Positions 43,334 to 53,128 of a stretch of DNA of 64,000 bases are shown in pieces. The translations under genes and the position numbers were made by a program. The stretch is from Yoonia sediminilitoris (lineage in GTDB: Bacteria > Pseudomonadota > Alphaproteobacteria > Rhodobacterales > Rhodobacteraceae), in NCBI RefSeq assembly GCF_003058085.1, contig NZ_QBUD01000011.1:79401-143400 (forward strand), given 5' to 3'. The stretch's first letter is position 1. Each line of letters begins with the position of its first letter. The notes under the pieces were generated by a model. That model saw only the letters and a list, made by a program, of their open reading frames with translations. It did not search any database and had not been told where the DNA came from.

Positions 43334-46300
43334 TTATCCCTGCAACGACCTCACGCCAACATCGCCCTCTTCGCGGGCCTGCATCGCCAGCACGGCGGCG
43401 TGGGATGCGGCGGCGGTCGTGAAGTAGGGGATTTTGTCGTATAGTGCGACAGCACGGATCGACCGGCTGTCGTCCACGGCGGCGGCCCCTTCGGTGGTGT
43501 TGAACACCAGCGCGATGTGCCCGTCTTTGAGCCGGTCAACGATGGTCAGCCCGCCCTCATAGACTTTGTTAACCACTTCGCAATCAAGATTGTTTTCACT
43601 CAACCACGCAGCTGTCCCGCGTGTCGCGACAATGTCAAACCCCAGATCAAGGAGGATTTTGCACGCGTCAGACATATCCGCCGTTTTGTCGGCGTCCTTA
43701 ATTGAAATGAACACGGTACCGCTGGTCGGCAGGTTGCTGCCCGCGCCCATCTGCGCCTTGAGGAAGGCACGGGGGAATGACCTGTCCCAGCCCATGACTT
43801 CCCCGGTTGAGCGCATTTCCGGCCCCAATATCGTATCGACACCTGGGAAACGGGCAAACGGAAGCACCGCCTCTTTCACCGAGAACCACGGCGTTTTTGG
43901 GTCGGCCAGCGTAAAGGCATCGCCCAGCGGCAGCACGTCCATCGGGTTTTCGGTTTCGGGGTAGGGATCGCGCAGCGGGAAGTTTGACAAAGGTTCGCCC
44001 GCCATCAGGCGCGCGGCGATGGAGGCAATCGCGCTGTCCGTCGCCTTGGCCACAAAAGGCACGGTCCGGGATGCGCGGGGGTTCACCTCGATCAGGTAGA
44101 CCTCTTCATCCTTGACCGCGAACTGGATGTTCATCAGGCCAACGACGTTCAGCGCCTTTGCCAGCTTTTCGGTCTGGCTGCGGATTTCCGCAATCATAGC
44201 GTCAGACAGGGAATAGGGGGGCAGCGAACAGGCGCTGTCGCCCGAATGCACGCCCGCCTCTTCGATGTGCTGCATGATGCCGGCCACGTGGGTTGCGGTG
44301 CCGTCTGACAGGCAATCCACGTCAACCTCGACCGCACCCGACAGGTAGCTGTCAAGCAGCACCGGGCTTTTGCCGGAGACGACGACCGCCTCGGAGATAT
44401 AGCGGCGCAACTGGTCCATATCGCGGACGATTTCCATCGCGCGGCCACCCAGCACGAACGACGGGCGGATCACGAGGGGGAAACCGATGCTTTCGGCAAT
44501 CTCAAGTGCCTCGGTATCCGTCGATGCGATGCCATTGTGCGGCTGTTTCAGTCCCAGTTTCTGCACAAGCTGCTGGAAACGCTCGCGATCTTCTGCCAGA
44601 TCAATGGCGTCAGGTGTCGTCCCGAGGATCGGGATGCCCGCGTCATGCAGTGCATTGGCGAGCTTCAGCGGGGTTTGTCCGCCGAATTGGACGATGACGC
44701 CATGCAGGGTGCCATTGTCCTGTTCGACACGCAGAATTTCCATTACATGTTCAAAGGTGAGCGGTTCGAAATAGAGCCTGTCGGAGGTGTCATAATCGGT
44801 GCTGACCGTTTCGGGGTTGCAGTTGATCATGATGGTCTCGAAGCCTTGATCGGTCAGGGCGAAACAGGCGTGACAGCAGCAATAATCGAACTCGATCCCT
44901 TGGCCAATGCGGTTAGGCCCGCCGCCAAGGATGACGACTTTTTTGCGGTTGGACGGGCGCGCCTCGCACTCCACTTCACCCATGACGGGGTTTTCGTAGG
45001 TGGAGTACATATAGGGCGTTTGCGCCTCGAACTCGGCGCCGCAGGTGTCGATGCGCTTGAACACGGCCTTGACGCCAAGGTTCAGGCGCGCGCGGCGCAC
45101 GTTGTCTTCGTCCCGTCCGGTCAGCTTGGCAAGGCGGGCGTCTGTAAAACCCATCATCTTGATGTTGCGCAGGCCGGTTTCGTCGAGCGGCAGGCCGTTT
45201 TTGGCAATGTCGGCTTCGGCGTCAATGATTTCGCGGATGCGGGCCAGGAACCAAGGGTCGAATTTTGTGACGGCATGGATGTCATCGTCAGACAGGCCGT
45301 GCCGGATCGCTTGTGCGATCACGCGGATGCGGTCGGGGGTCTGTTGGGCGAGTGCCTTGGTGATCGCGGCGGCGTCCGGCGCGCCGGGGATGTCGATCTC
45401 GTCAAAACCGGTGAGGCCGGTTTCCATCGACGCCAGCGCCTTTTGCAGCGACTCGTGTATCGTGCGACCGATGGCCATCGCCTCGCCCACGGATTTCATG
45501 GCGGTGGTCAGGTAAGGTTCTGATCCGGCGAATTTTTCAAAGGCAAAGCGCGGGATTTTAGTGACGACATAGTCGATTGTGGGCTCAAAAGATGCTGGCG
45601 TGACGCCGGTGATGTCATTGTCCAATTCGTCCAGCGTGTAGCCGACGGCCAGTTTGGCTGCGATCTTGGCGATGGGGAAACCTGTCGCCTTGGAGGCCAG
45701 CGCGGAGGAGCGGGAGACGCGTGGGTTCATCTCGATCACGACCATGCGCCCGTCGGCGGGGTTGACGGCCCACTGCACGTTTGATCCGCCGGTTTCGACC
45801 CCGATTTCGCGCAGCACGTTGATGCTGTGCGTACGCATGATCTGATATTCCTTGTCGGTCAGGGTCAGGGACGGGGCGACTGTAATACTGTCGCCGGTGT
45901 GGACGCCCATCGGGTCCACATTTTCGATGGCGCAGACAATGATGGCGTTGTCGGCCTTGTCGCGCACGACTTCCATCTCGAATTCTTTCCAGCCGAGCAG
46001 GGATTCATCGACGAGGATTTGCCCGACGGGTGAGGCTTCCATCCCGGTGCGGCAGTAGTGTTCGTATTCCTCGCGGTTATAGGCCACGCCGCCGCCGGTG
46101 CCGCCAAGAGTAAAGGCGGGGCGGATGATGGCGGGCAGGCCAACATATTCGATCGCATCGATCGCCAGTTGCAACCCCGCCTTGATGTCGCGTTTGCCGT
46201 CAACCTGCGGCGCAGTGATGATGGTGGCCTTGGGGTTTTCGATGCCCAGCCTGTCCATCGCTTCGCGGAAGAGTTTGCGGTCTTCCGCCATTTCGATGGC

Positions 46301-46663
46301 TGCGCGTTTGGCGCCGATCATTTCGACATTGAATTTGTCCAGCACGCCCATGTCAGCCAGTGCCAGCGACGTGTTCAGGCCGGTTTGCCCGCCCATGGTG
46401 GGCAGCAGCGCGTCGGGGCGTTCCTTTTCGATGATCTTGGCCACTACTTCAGGTGTGATCGGTTCGATATAGGTCGCATCTGCCAGCCCGGGGTCGGTCA
46501 TGATCGTGGCGGGGTTGGAATTGACCAGAATGACACGGTAGCCTTCCTCGCGCAGGGCTTTGCAGGCTTGTGCGCCGGAATAGTCGAATTCGCAGGCCTG
46601 TCCGATGATAATGGGGCCTGCGCCAATAATCATGATCGACTTGATGTCGGTACGCTTCGGCAT
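43334..46663 (-). CDS. carB: Carbamoyl-phosphate synthase large subunit
   Basis: CarB makes carbamoyl phosphate for arginine and pyrimidine synthesis. The 1109-residue chain holds two homologous ATP-grasp halves (for example [17 protein letters not shown] in the first and [20 protein letters not shown] in the second) and a C-terminal MGS-type regulatory domain. The start [17 protein letters not shown] is diagnostic. It is divergent from aspS, with a 22-base perfect palindrome between them. The small subunit gene is not in this window. Confidence 0.97.
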   Translation of the reverse strand: MPKRTDIKSIMIIGAGPIIIGQACEFDYSGAQACKALREEGYRVILVNSNPATIMTDPGLADATYIEPITPEVVAKIIEKERPDALLPTMGGQTGLNTSLALADMGVLDKFNVEMIGAKRAAIEMAEDRKLFREAMDRLGIENPKATIITAPQVDGKRDIKAGLQLAIDAIEYVGLPAIIRPAFTLGGTGGGVAYNREEYEHYCRTGMEASPVGQILVDESLLGWKEFEMEVVRDKADNAIIVCAIENVDPMGVHTGDSITVAPSLTLTDKEYQIMRTHSINVLREIGVETGGSNVQWAVNPADGRMVVIEMNPRVSRSSALASKATGFPIAKIAAKLAVGYTLDELDNDITGVTPASFEPTIDYVVTKIPRFAFEKFAGSEPYLTTAMKSVGEAMAIGRTIHESLQKALASMETGLTGFDEIDIPGAPDAAAITKALAQQTPDRIRVIAQAIRHGLSDDDIHAVTKFDPWFLARIREIIDAEADIAKNGLPLDETGLRNIKMMGFTDARLAKLTGRDEDNVRRARLNLGVKAVFKRIDTCGAEFEAQTPYMYSTYENPVMGEVECEARPSNRKKVVILGGGPNRIGQGIEFDYCCCHACFALTDQGFETIMINCNPETVSTDYDTSDRLYFEPLTFEHVMEILRVEQDNGTLHGVIVQFGGQTPLKLANALHDAGIPILGTTPDAIDLAEDRERFQQLVQKLGLKQPHNGIASTDTEALEIAESIGFPLVIRPSFVLGGRAMEIVRDMDQLRRYISEAVVVSGKSPVLLDSYLSGAVEVDVDCLSDGTATHVAGIMQHIEEAGVHSGDSACSLPPYSLSDAMIAEIRSQTEKLAKALNVVGLMNIQFAVKDEEVYLIEVNPRASRTVPFVAKATDSAIASIAARLMAGEPLSNFPLRDPYPETENPMDVLPLGDAFTLADPKTPWFSVKEAVLPFARFPGVDTILGPEMRSTGEVMGWDRSFPRAFLKAQMGAGSNLPTSGTVFISIKDADKTADMSDACKILLDLGFDIVATRGTAAWLSENNLDCEVVNKVYEGGLTIVDRLKDGHIALVFNTTEGAAAVDDSRSIRAVALYDKIPYFTTAAASHAAVLAMQAREEGDVGVRSLQG

Positions 46664-46736
46664 GGTCGGGCCCTCTGTGGTCGTGCAAATTGTCCTGCGT
46701 TATAGGGATGGGCGGTGCAGGCGCAAGCGGCGGCGG

Positions 46737-46758
46737 ACGATTTTTAGCTAAAAATCGT
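46737..46758. promoter_or_regulatory. Perfect 22-base palindrome between carB and aspS
   Basis: Each half is ACGATTTTTAG or its complement, with no loop. It lies between divergent carB (start 46663) and aspS (start 46865). A perfect palindrome of this length may be an operator for a dimeric regulator, but it also resembles intergenic AT-rich palindromes that recur in roseobacter genomes. The role is not shown. Confidence 0.5.
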
Positions 46759-46864
46759 GCCTGCGGCGCGGATATTTTTGGCCATAAGAAGCCGGTGGTT
46801 GACATAGGGCGGTCAAAGGGGTGTATCGGGCCGACCATTTGACCTTTTTTGAGGACCTGTTCCA

Positions 46865-48718
46865 ATGCATGCCTACCGCAGCCATACCTGTGCCGATCTG
46901 ACCGCCGCCCAAGTGGGCGATACTGTTCGTTTGTCGGGGTGGGTCAATCGGGTCCGCGATCACGGTGGCATCCTGTTCATTGATCTGCGCGATCACTATG
47001 GGATCACGCAAGTGCTGTGCGATCCGGATTCGGCGGCCTTTGCCGATGTAGAAAAGGTCCGCTCGGAATGGTGTATCCGCATCGATGGTGAAGTGAAGGC
47101 GCGTGACCCTGAGTTGGTGAACGCAAAGCTGCCGACCGGCGAGATTGAAGTGTTCATCCGTGATATTGAAGTGCTGGGAGCTGCGAAAGAGCTGCCGCTG
47201 ATGGTGTTTGGTGATCAGGAATACCCCGAGGAAACCCGCCTGAAATACCGTTATCTGGATCTGCGCCGCGAGGCGATGCAGGAAAATATGAAGTTGCGCT
47301 CTGACGTTGTGGCATCCATGCGACGCCGCATGTGGGACAGTGGATTTCGCGAGTATCAGACGCCTATCATTACCGCATCATCGCCCGAGGGCGCGCGCGA
47401 CTTTCTGGTGCCGTCGCGTTTGCATCCCGGCAAGTTCTATGCGTTGCCTCAGGCACCCCAGCAGTTCAAACAGCTGATCATGGTGTCGGGTTATGACAAA
47501 TATTTCCAGATTGCCCCCTGTTTCCGTGATGAGGACCCGCGCGCTGACCGCTCGCCCACGGATTTTTATCAGTTGGATCTGGAGATGTCCTTTGTCGAAC
47601 AGCAGGATGTGTTTGATACCATCCAGCCCGTCCTGACGGGCATTTTCGAAGAGTTCGGGGGTGGCCGCAAGGTTGACCAGACGTGGGAGCAGATTTCCTA
47701 TCGCGATGCCGCCTTGTGGTATGGCTCTGACAAGCCGGACCTGCGCAACCCCATTAAAATGCAAGTGGTCTCTGACCACTTCCGCGATTCCGGTTTTGCG
47801 ATTTTCGCAAAACTCCTGGAGCAGGAAGGCACCGAGGTGCGCGCCATTCCTGCCCCGACGGGAGGATCGCGCAAGTTTTGCGACCGGATGAATGTCTTTG
47901 CCCAGAAAGAAGGGTTGCCGGGGATGGGCTATATCTTCTGGCGCGAAAAGACCGCCGATGCCGTTGCACAGGAACTGGGCATTCCCGTGAAAGAGGCACA
48001 GGCGAAGTTGAAATCGGGCGAAGTGGAAGGCGGCATGGAAGCTGCCGGTCCGTTGGCCAAGAACATTGGACCACAGCGCACCGAAGCCATTCGCCAGCAG
48101 CTTGGTCTTGGTCTGGGCGACGCCGCGTTTTTCCTTGGCGGCAAGCCCAAGGCGTTTGAGGCCGTCGCAGGCCGTGCCCGCAATGTCATTGGCGAAGAAT
48201 TGGGCCTGACTGACAAGAATCGCTTTGCCTTTGCCTGGGTCGTTGATTTCCCGATCTACGAGCAGGACGAGGAAACCGGCAAGATTGATTTCGAGCATAA
48301 CCCTTTCTCGATGCCGCAAGGCGGGATGGACGCACTGGAGGGCGATCCGCTGGAGGTGCTGGGTTATCAGTATGATCTGGCCTGTAATGGCTATGAACTG
48401 GTGTCGGGTGCGATCCGGAACCATCGCCCCGAGATCATGTTCAAGGCGTTTGAATTGGCGGGCTATGGCAAGGACGAGGTTGAAAAGCGCTTTGGAGGGA
48501 TGGTCAATGCGTTCCAGTATGGTGCCCCGCCGCACGGTGGCTGCGCCGCTGGTATTGACCGGATTGTCATGCTGCTGGCGGATGCATCGAATATTCGCGA
48601 AGTCATCATGTTCCCGATGAACCAGCGTGCCGAGGACCTGATGATGGACGCCCCGTCAGAGCCACAGAATGAACAGTTGCGCGAGTTGCGCCTGCGGGTT
48701 TTGCCACCGGAGAGCTGA
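46865..48718 (+). CDS. aspS: Aspartyl-tRNA synthetase
   Basis: The OB-fold anticodon domain comes first ([19 protein letters not shown] region). The class II core shows motif 2 [11 protein letters not shown] and motif 3 with [17 protein letters not shown] insert lies between motifs 2 and 3, as in bacterial-type enzymes. At 617 residues it is slightly long. Whether it also charges tRNA-Asn was not decided here. It reads away from carB. Confidence 0.96.
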   Translation: MHAYRSHTCADLTAAQVGDTVRLSGWVNRVRDHGGILFIDLRDHYGITQVLCDPDSAAFADVEKVRSEWCIRIDGEVKARDPELVNAKLPTGEIEVFIRDIEVLGAAKELPLMVFGDQEYPEETRLKYRYLDLRREAMQENMKLRSDVVASMRRRMWDSGFREYQTPIITASSPEGARDFLVPSRLHPGKFYALPQAPQQFKQLIMVSGYDKYFQIAPCFRDEDPRADRSPTDFYQLDLEMSFVEQQDVFDTIQPVLTGIFEEFGGGRKVDQTWEQISYRDAALWYGSDKPDLRNPIKMQVVSDHFRDSGFAIFAKLLEQEGTEVRAIPAPTGGSRKFCDRMNVFAQKEGLPGMGYIFWREKTADAVAQELGIPVKEAQAKLKSGEVEGGMEAAGPLAKNIGPQRTEAIRQQLGLGLGDAAFFLGGKPKAFEAVAGRARNVIGEELGLTDKNRFAFAWVVDFPIYEQDEETGKIDFEHNPFSMPQGGMDALEGDPLEVLGYQYDLACNGYELVSGAIRNHRPEIMFKAFELAGYGKDEVEKRFGGMVNAFQYGAPPHGGCAAGIDRIVMLLADASNIREVIMFPMNQRAEDLMMDAPSEPQNEQLRELRLRVLPPES

Positions 48719-48731
48719 GGTCGCATCGCCC

Positions 48732-49448
48732 CTACAGGGGGCCACTGGCCGCGATGCGTGACTGGACCATCTCCGACAGGGCCGCCACGCTTGCGTCAAG
48801 GTTGGCGCCGCCTTGCCGCAGACTGTCCAGATCGCGGATGGCGAGATCAAGTTCGTCATCGGATGCGCTGCGTGCGACCCCGCTGAGGAACTGCGTCACA
48901 TAGTCAAGATTGGTGCTGCCATCTGCGTCTGCCAGCACTTGGGCGATATGGTTCAGGTCGTCGTGATAGGCGACCGGATCAGGTGTCACGATTTCATCGG
49001 GGATTTCGCGGGGGACGGGGGGCTGTCTTTCTGCGGGCAGGTGGCGCAGAATGGCGTTCTGGAATTCGGCCAGGTTTTCAATGGGCTTTGCGATAAAGCC
49101 GTCAGCCCCGGCCTTCATGACGTCGGGTTCCACTGCGGTGTCCCCACTGATCCCGATAATTACATCAATCCGTCCGCTGCTTTCCGCCAGCGACCGGATC
49201 AGTTCAAGCCCAGAGCCGTCCGGCAGCCCGACATCGACCAGCAACACTGTCGGTCGGTAGACGGTCAGATGCCGGTGCGCGTTTTCCAGACTGTCGGCCC
49301 GGCGAATTCTGGCCCCCGAGCGCAGGCACAACATCCGCAGCGCCTCGCAGGCGTATCGGCTGTCTTCCACAACCAGCACAGTCAGGCCCAAAAGGGGTCG
49401 CCGCGCCGTCGGCGCACGGGTGAGCATCAGGTCATCAAGGCCATTCAT
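48732..49448 (-). CDS. Response regulator receiver protein with helical C-terminal region
   Basis: The receiver domain spans about residues 22-140, with acidic pocket E28-D29, phosphoacceptor D72 (LLVDVGLPDGSG), a Ser at about 101 (GISGD) and Lys121 (IAKP). The C-terminal 100 residues lack a DNA-binding motif I recognise and look helical, as in scaffold or histidine-phosphotransfer adaptors. No histidine kinase gene is adjacent. It is convergent with aspS. Confidence 0.84.
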   Translation of the reverse strand: MNGLDDLMLTRAPTARRPLLGLTVLVVEDSRYACEALRMLCLRSGARIRRADSLENAHRHLTVYRPTVLLVDVGLPDGSGLELIRSLAESSGRIDVIIGISGDTAVEPDVMKAGADGFIAKPIENLAEFQNAILRHLPAERQPPVPREIPDEIVTPDPVAYHDDLNHIAQVLADADGSTNLDYVTQFLSGVARSASDDELDLAIRDLDSLRQGGANLDASVAALSEMVQSRIAASGPL

Positions 49449-49575
49449 AGCGATTCTCCCTATTGGGTGTCTTGTCCTTCATTCAAATCAGTTCAAAGTG
49501 AACAGGTCCTTAATTCCGATGCACGTTGCACCTGCCGATGCAGGCAGTATGTTGGCCAAAAAAAGGAGTCTCTAG

Positions 49576-49980
49576 ATGATTGGACGATTGAACCATGTCG
49601 CCATAGCGGTGCCCGATCTGGAGGCCGCAAGTGCCCAATATCGAACGATGCTCGGCGCTGATGTCGGCCCGCCGCAGGACGAGCCTGACCATGGGGTGAC
49701 GGTGGTGTTTATTACCCTGCCCAATACCAAGATCGAATTGCTGTACCCGTTGGGCGACGGATCCCCTATCCAGGGGTTTCTGGACAAGAACCCGTCGGGG
49801 GGCATCCATCATATATGTTACGAGGTCGATGATATCCTTGCCGCCCGCGACCATCTGCTGGCCGAGGGCGCCCGCGTGCTGGGCGGGGGCGCGCCAAAGA
49901 TTGGCGCGCATGGCAAGCCGGTCCTGTTTTTGCATCCCAAGGATTTCAACGGTTGCCTGATCGAGCTTGAACAGGTTTAA
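49576..49980 (+). CDS. mce: Methylmalonyl-CoA epimerase
   Basis: A vicinal-oxygen-chelate protein of 134 residues, beginning MIGRLNHVAIAVPDLEAA with the metal His, then GGIHHICYEVDD and a terminal FNGCLIELEQV giving the last Glu. It epimerises (2S)/(2R)-methylmalonyl-CoA in propionate metabolism. The ribosome binding site AAAAAGGAG precedes the ATG. It is followed by a DUF1467 gene, a pairing common in alphaproteobacteria. Confidence 0.92.
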   Translation: MIGRLNHVAIAVPDLEAASAQYRTMLGADVGPPQDEPDHGVTVVFITLPNTKIELLYPLGDGSPIQGFLDKNPSGGIHHICYEVDDILAARDHLLAEGARVLGGGAPKIGAHGKPVLFLHPKDFNGCLIELEQV

Positions 49981-50047
49981 GGAGCGGCCCCTTGTTCTAT
50001 CCGCCGATCGACGTATCTAGACACTAAATGATTTGGAAGGAATGACC

Positions 50048-50335
50048 ATGGGACCTGTATCCGCCATCGTCTTGTTCGCTGTGGTCTGGGCCATGGTTTT
50101 CTTTGTTGTGCTGCCCTTGCGCATGGTGAGTCAGGGGGACGCGGGTGACGTGGTGCCCGGCACCCATGCCTCTGCCCCGGCGGACGCGCAAATCGGGCGC
50201 AAGGCCAAGATCACAACGCTATGGGCCGTGCCGATCTGGGCGATCATCGCGGGCACGATCCTGTCCGGTGTCATCTCTGTGCGCGACATCGACTGGTTTG
50301 ACCGCATGGCGACGCCAAAGGTCAGTGCCGATTAA
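50048..50335 (+). CDS. DUF1467 family membrane protein
   Basis: A 95-residue protein with two hydrophobic segments (about residues 5-24 and 55-76) and a PLRMVSQGDAGDVVPGTHAS loop, the usual signature of DUF1467 proteins that follow mce. Its role is not known. The preferred start is the ATG at 50048, with GGAAGGA eight bases before it; the ATG at 50042 is too close. The 3' end overlaps the convergent EI24 gene by 14 bases. Confidence 0.8.
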   Translation: MGPVSAIVLFAVVWAMVFFVVLPLRMVSQGDAGDVVPGTHASAPADAQIGRKAKITTLWAVPIWAIIAGTILSGVISVRDIDWFDRMATPKVSAD

Positions 50336-51011
50336 GCCGGTGGAACAGATGGGTAAATGTCGCGGCACCCAGGATCGGTATGAACAGATTGACCAGCGGA
50401 AAAGCCAGCGGCACCGCCATCAGGCAGCCCGCGACCCAGATTGTGCCGCTATATTGTTTGCGCAGCGCCTTGGCCCCGTCCCGCCCGATGCGGCGCATGG
50501 CTGCAAGCTGGAAATATTCACGCCCCAGTAGATAGCCGTTCAGCCCGAAAAATATGAAAATCGCAGCCCACGGCAGCAGCGCATAAAGGATGAACGCCCC
50601 GATGTTGGCGGCGATCAGCACTCCCATGAAGTTCACCGAATCCTTTAGCCCTTGTGCGAAAGTCACTGGCGGAGCCGGGGGCAACGTGGGGTAGTGTTTT
50701 TCCTCGACCGCTTGGGCCACCTCATCCAGAAACAGCGATGTGATCGCCGAGGCGACAGGCACCATCAGAAAGATCGACAGGATCAAAACAAAGCCAAGCG
50801 ATCCCCAGCTGAGCAAGTCACCAAGCCATGTGATTTCACCGACAAACGGAATGCTGATTGGTGCGTCTGTCAGCCATTGCACCAGTTGCAGCAAAAGGGC
50901 GTAAATCCCGAAGAGCAGCGCGATGGTCAGGCCAATGCCCCGCCAAAGTACGCTTTGAAATCGCCGATCAGGCAATTGCCCGATGGCTTTCAGGAAATCC
51001 CCGAGGATCAT
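50322..51011 (-). CDS. EI24 domain-containing membrane protein (CysZ-like)
   Basis: Four or more hydrophobic segments in about 229 residues, with the EI24/CysZ-type pattern FLMVPVASAITSLFLDEVA in the middle. CysZ members transport sulfate; others in this family have unknown substrates. I start it at 51011, where its ATG overlaps the TGA of the nitroreductase gene (ATGA), implying coupling. It overlaps the DUF1467 gene at its 3' end. Confidence 0.82.
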   Translation of the reverse strand: MILGDFLKAIGQLPDRRFQSVLWRGIGLTIALLFGIYALLLQLVQWLTDAPISIPFVGEITWLGDLLSWGSLGFVLILSIFLMVPVASAITSLFLDEVAQAVEEKHYPTLPPAPPVTFAQGLKDSVNFMGVLIAANIGAFILYALLPWAAIFIFFGLNGYLLGREYFQLAAMRRIGRDGAKALRKQYSGTIWVAGCLMAVPLAFPLVNLFIPILGAATFTHLFHRLNRH

Positions 51012-51586
51012 GTGTCGATCCATGTGGTGATGGCGTCGATATCGGGCCGTGGCCGTTCCGGCGGGCGGGATGTTTCGGTGCCCAGATGGATGAAACCGGC
51101 AACGGTTTCATGATCGGCCAGCCCAAGACCATCGCGGATGAAGTCGCGGTCATGGCTGGCCCAGCCTGATAGCCAGTTGGCCCCCCAGCCCGCAGCCAGT
51201 GCCGCGTTGACCAATGCCAGACAAACCGCGCCTGCCGAATAGACCTGTTCAATGGCCGGGATCTTGTCCGAAGGTTTTGGCGCGCTGATGACAGCGACAG
51301 CCAGATCGGCGCGTGCAAACTGGCCATGGGCCTTGTCGATCTTGTCGGGGTCAAGGCCAAGTTCGGCGCCGCGCAGCGGAACACGCGCTGCCAGTCGGGA
51401 CAGCGCTGGTTTGCCCAGCACGATAAAACGCCAGGGTTCCAGTTTGCCATGGTCCGGCGTGCGGGCGGCTGCGGTCAAGAGCAGTGTAACGGTTGCGCGG
51501 TCCGGGACCGGCAGGGTCAAGGTCTTGGCCGGGCGCGAGCGCCGGGTCAGCAGGAAATCGAGGGCGGCTTGGTTGCGGTCGGGCAT
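51008..51586 (-). CDS. Nitroreductase family protein (FMN-dependent)
   Basis: The 192-residue protein has the nitroreductase FMN pocket LLTRRSRPAK near the start, then AARTPDHGKLEPWRFIV and GWGANWLSGW in the C-terminal half. It probably reduces a nitro or quinone compound with NAD(P)H. I use the ATG at 51586, which follows AAAGGACACCGC; a longer frame to 51697 lacks a matching leader. It is coupled to the EI24 gene. It is divergent from the sulfide reductase gene. Confidence 0.88.
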   Translation of the reverse strand: MPDRNQAALDFLLTRRSRPAKTLTLPVPDRATVTLLLTAAARTPDHGKLEPWRFIVLGKPALSRLAARVPLRGAELGLDPDKIDKAHGQFARADLAVAVISAPKPSDKIPAIEQVYSAGAVCLALVNAALAAGWGANWLSGWASHDRDFIRDGLGLADHETVAGFIHLGTETSRPPERPRPDIDAITTWIDT

Positions 51587-51839
51587 GCGGTGTCCTTTGG
51601 TGGTGTTGCCTCCGAGGTAAGCGGTCAAGGCCGATCTGACAACTGGTTCGGACATCGGTGTTGTGTTTGATTGGGTGTGTGGTCGGGGGGGCGCCACAGG
51701 AGATGCCGCCGAAATCAGATGTTTGAGAATCGCGTGTGTGGCGGCATACTCATCTTCAAGTCGTTTTGCGGCAGCTGAAACAACTCAGGGTCAGCCTGGG
51801 GCTGCGGTTGCGGACCAGGGATCAAGTGGAGGATTACTC

Positions 51840-53057
51840 ATGCGAACGCATCAGGTTTTGATTGTGGGGGCCGGTGCGGCGGGTCTGTCGACCGCGGCGA
51901 GTATCCTCAAACGGCAACCGTCTTTTGATGTGGCCATTATTGAACCCGCAGAGGACCACTTCTATCAGCCGGGCTGGACGATGGTGGGGGCGGGGGTCTT
52001 TTCCAAAGCGCAGACCAAACGCAGCATGGATGCGATCTGGCCATCCAAGGTCAAGCGGATCAAGGGGGCCGTGGCCAGTTTTGAGCCGGACGCAAATAGT
52101 GTGACGTTGGAGGACGGGCGGGAAATCGGTTACGATCTTTTGATCGTCGCACCAGGCCTGAAACTGGATTGGGGGGCGGTCGAGGGGCTTGAAGAGGCGC
52201 TGGGCCAGAACGGCGTGACCTCGAATTACCGGTACGATCTGGCGCCTTACACGTGGCAACTGGTGCGCGAAATGAAGGCGCGGGGCACGGCGATTTTCAC
52301 GCAACCTCCGATGCCGATCAAATGTGCGGGCGCGCCGCAAAAGGCGATGTATCTGTCGTGCGACGAATGGATGCGCGCGGGCAAACTGGTGGGCATGGAT
52401 GTGTCATTCTGCAATGCAGGACCTGTGCTGTTTGGTGTGGCGGCTTATGTGCCGCCGTTGATGGAATATGTCGAACGCTACGGCATTGATCTGGATTTCG
52501 GGCACAACCTGATCAAGGTGGATGGTCCGGCGCAAAAAGCTTGGTTCAGCGTGACGCGCGAGGGGGCCGCAGCAGAGACCGTTGAGCGCAGTTTTGACAT
52601 GCTGCACGTGTGCCCGCCGCAGTGCGCGCCTGATTTTGTCAAGGCAAGCCCGCTGGCCGACGGGGCCGGGTGGGTCGATGTCGACCCCGCGACGTTGCAG
52701 CATACGCGCCATGCGAATATCTTTGCTTTAGGGGATGTGGCGTCGACCCCGAATGCCAAGACCGCTGCCGCCGCGCGCAAACAGGCCCCGATTGTGGCAA
52801 TGAACGCGATTGCGGTGCTGAAGGGGCGGCAACCCTGGCGGCATTATGACGGCTACGGGTCCTGTCCGCTGACGGTCGAAAAGGGGAAAATCATCTTGGC
52901 AGAGTTTGGGTATGGGGGCAAATTGATGCCGTCCTTTCCGTGGGATAGCACGGTGCCGCGCTATTCTGCTTGGGTATTGAAATCAACAATTCTGCCGGCA
53001 CTTTACTGGCATGGCATGCTCAAGGGTCACGAATGGCTCGCGCGACCCGCGTCGTAA
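51840..53057 (+). CDS. Sulfide:quinone oxidoreductase family flavoprotein
   Basis: A 405-residue FAD protein with the dinucleotide motif VGAGAAGLS near residues 8-16. The quinone and sulfide region carries Cys residues at KCAGAPQKAMYL and CPPQCAPDF, and the late FAD motif is FALGDVA. These fit SQR-type enzymes that oxidise sulfide to polysulfide and feed electrons to ubiquinone. The start is ATG behind GTGGAGGATTACTC. Its TAA stop is the central TAA of a REP element (CGTAAG), the start of a paired REP unit. Confidence 0.9.
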   Translation: MRTHQVLIVGAGAAGLSTAASILKRQPSFDVAIIEPAEDHFYQPGWTMVGAGVFSKAQTKRSMDAIWPSKVKRIKGAVASFEPDANSVTLEDGREIGYDLLIVAPGLKLDWGAVEGLEEALGQNGVTSNYRYDLAPYTWQLVREMKARGTAIFTQPPMPIKCAGAPQKAMYLSCDEWMRAGKLVGMDVSFCNAGPVLFGVAAYVPPLMEYVERYGIDLDFGHNLIKVDGPAQKAWFSVTREGAAAETVERSFDMLHVCPPQCAPDFVKASPLADGAGWVDVDPATLQHTRHANIFALGDVASTPNAKTAAAARKQAPIVAMNAIAVLKGRQPWRHYDGYGSCPLTVEKGKIILAEFGYGGKLMPSFPWDSTVPRYSAWVLKSTILPALYWHGMLKGHEWLARPAS

Positions 53058-53112
53058 GATGGATCTGATCCATCTTGCCTGTCGGGGGGATGGGTCAAGA
53101 CCCATCTTACGG
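53053..53112. repeat. Paired REP-like elements 4 and 5 in opposite orientation
   Basis: Copy 4 (CGTAAGATGGATC then GATCCATC, 53053-53076) begins inside the SQR stop codon. Copy 5 (GGGATGGGTCAAGACC, then CATCTTACGG, 53087-53112) faces it 11 bases away, giving a BIME-like pair between convergent genes. The stem bases differ by matched changes, as in the other copies. Confidence 0.8.
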
Positions 53113-53128
53113 ACCAGCAATGTCGGAC

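Noticed and set aside
44537..45523. Long open frame (328 codons) antisense to carB
   Set aside because: A mirror of a conserved enzyme; no independent evidence.
47378..48535. Long open frame (385 codons) antisense to aspS
   Set aside because: It overlaps an unambiguous gene and has no protein-family pattern.
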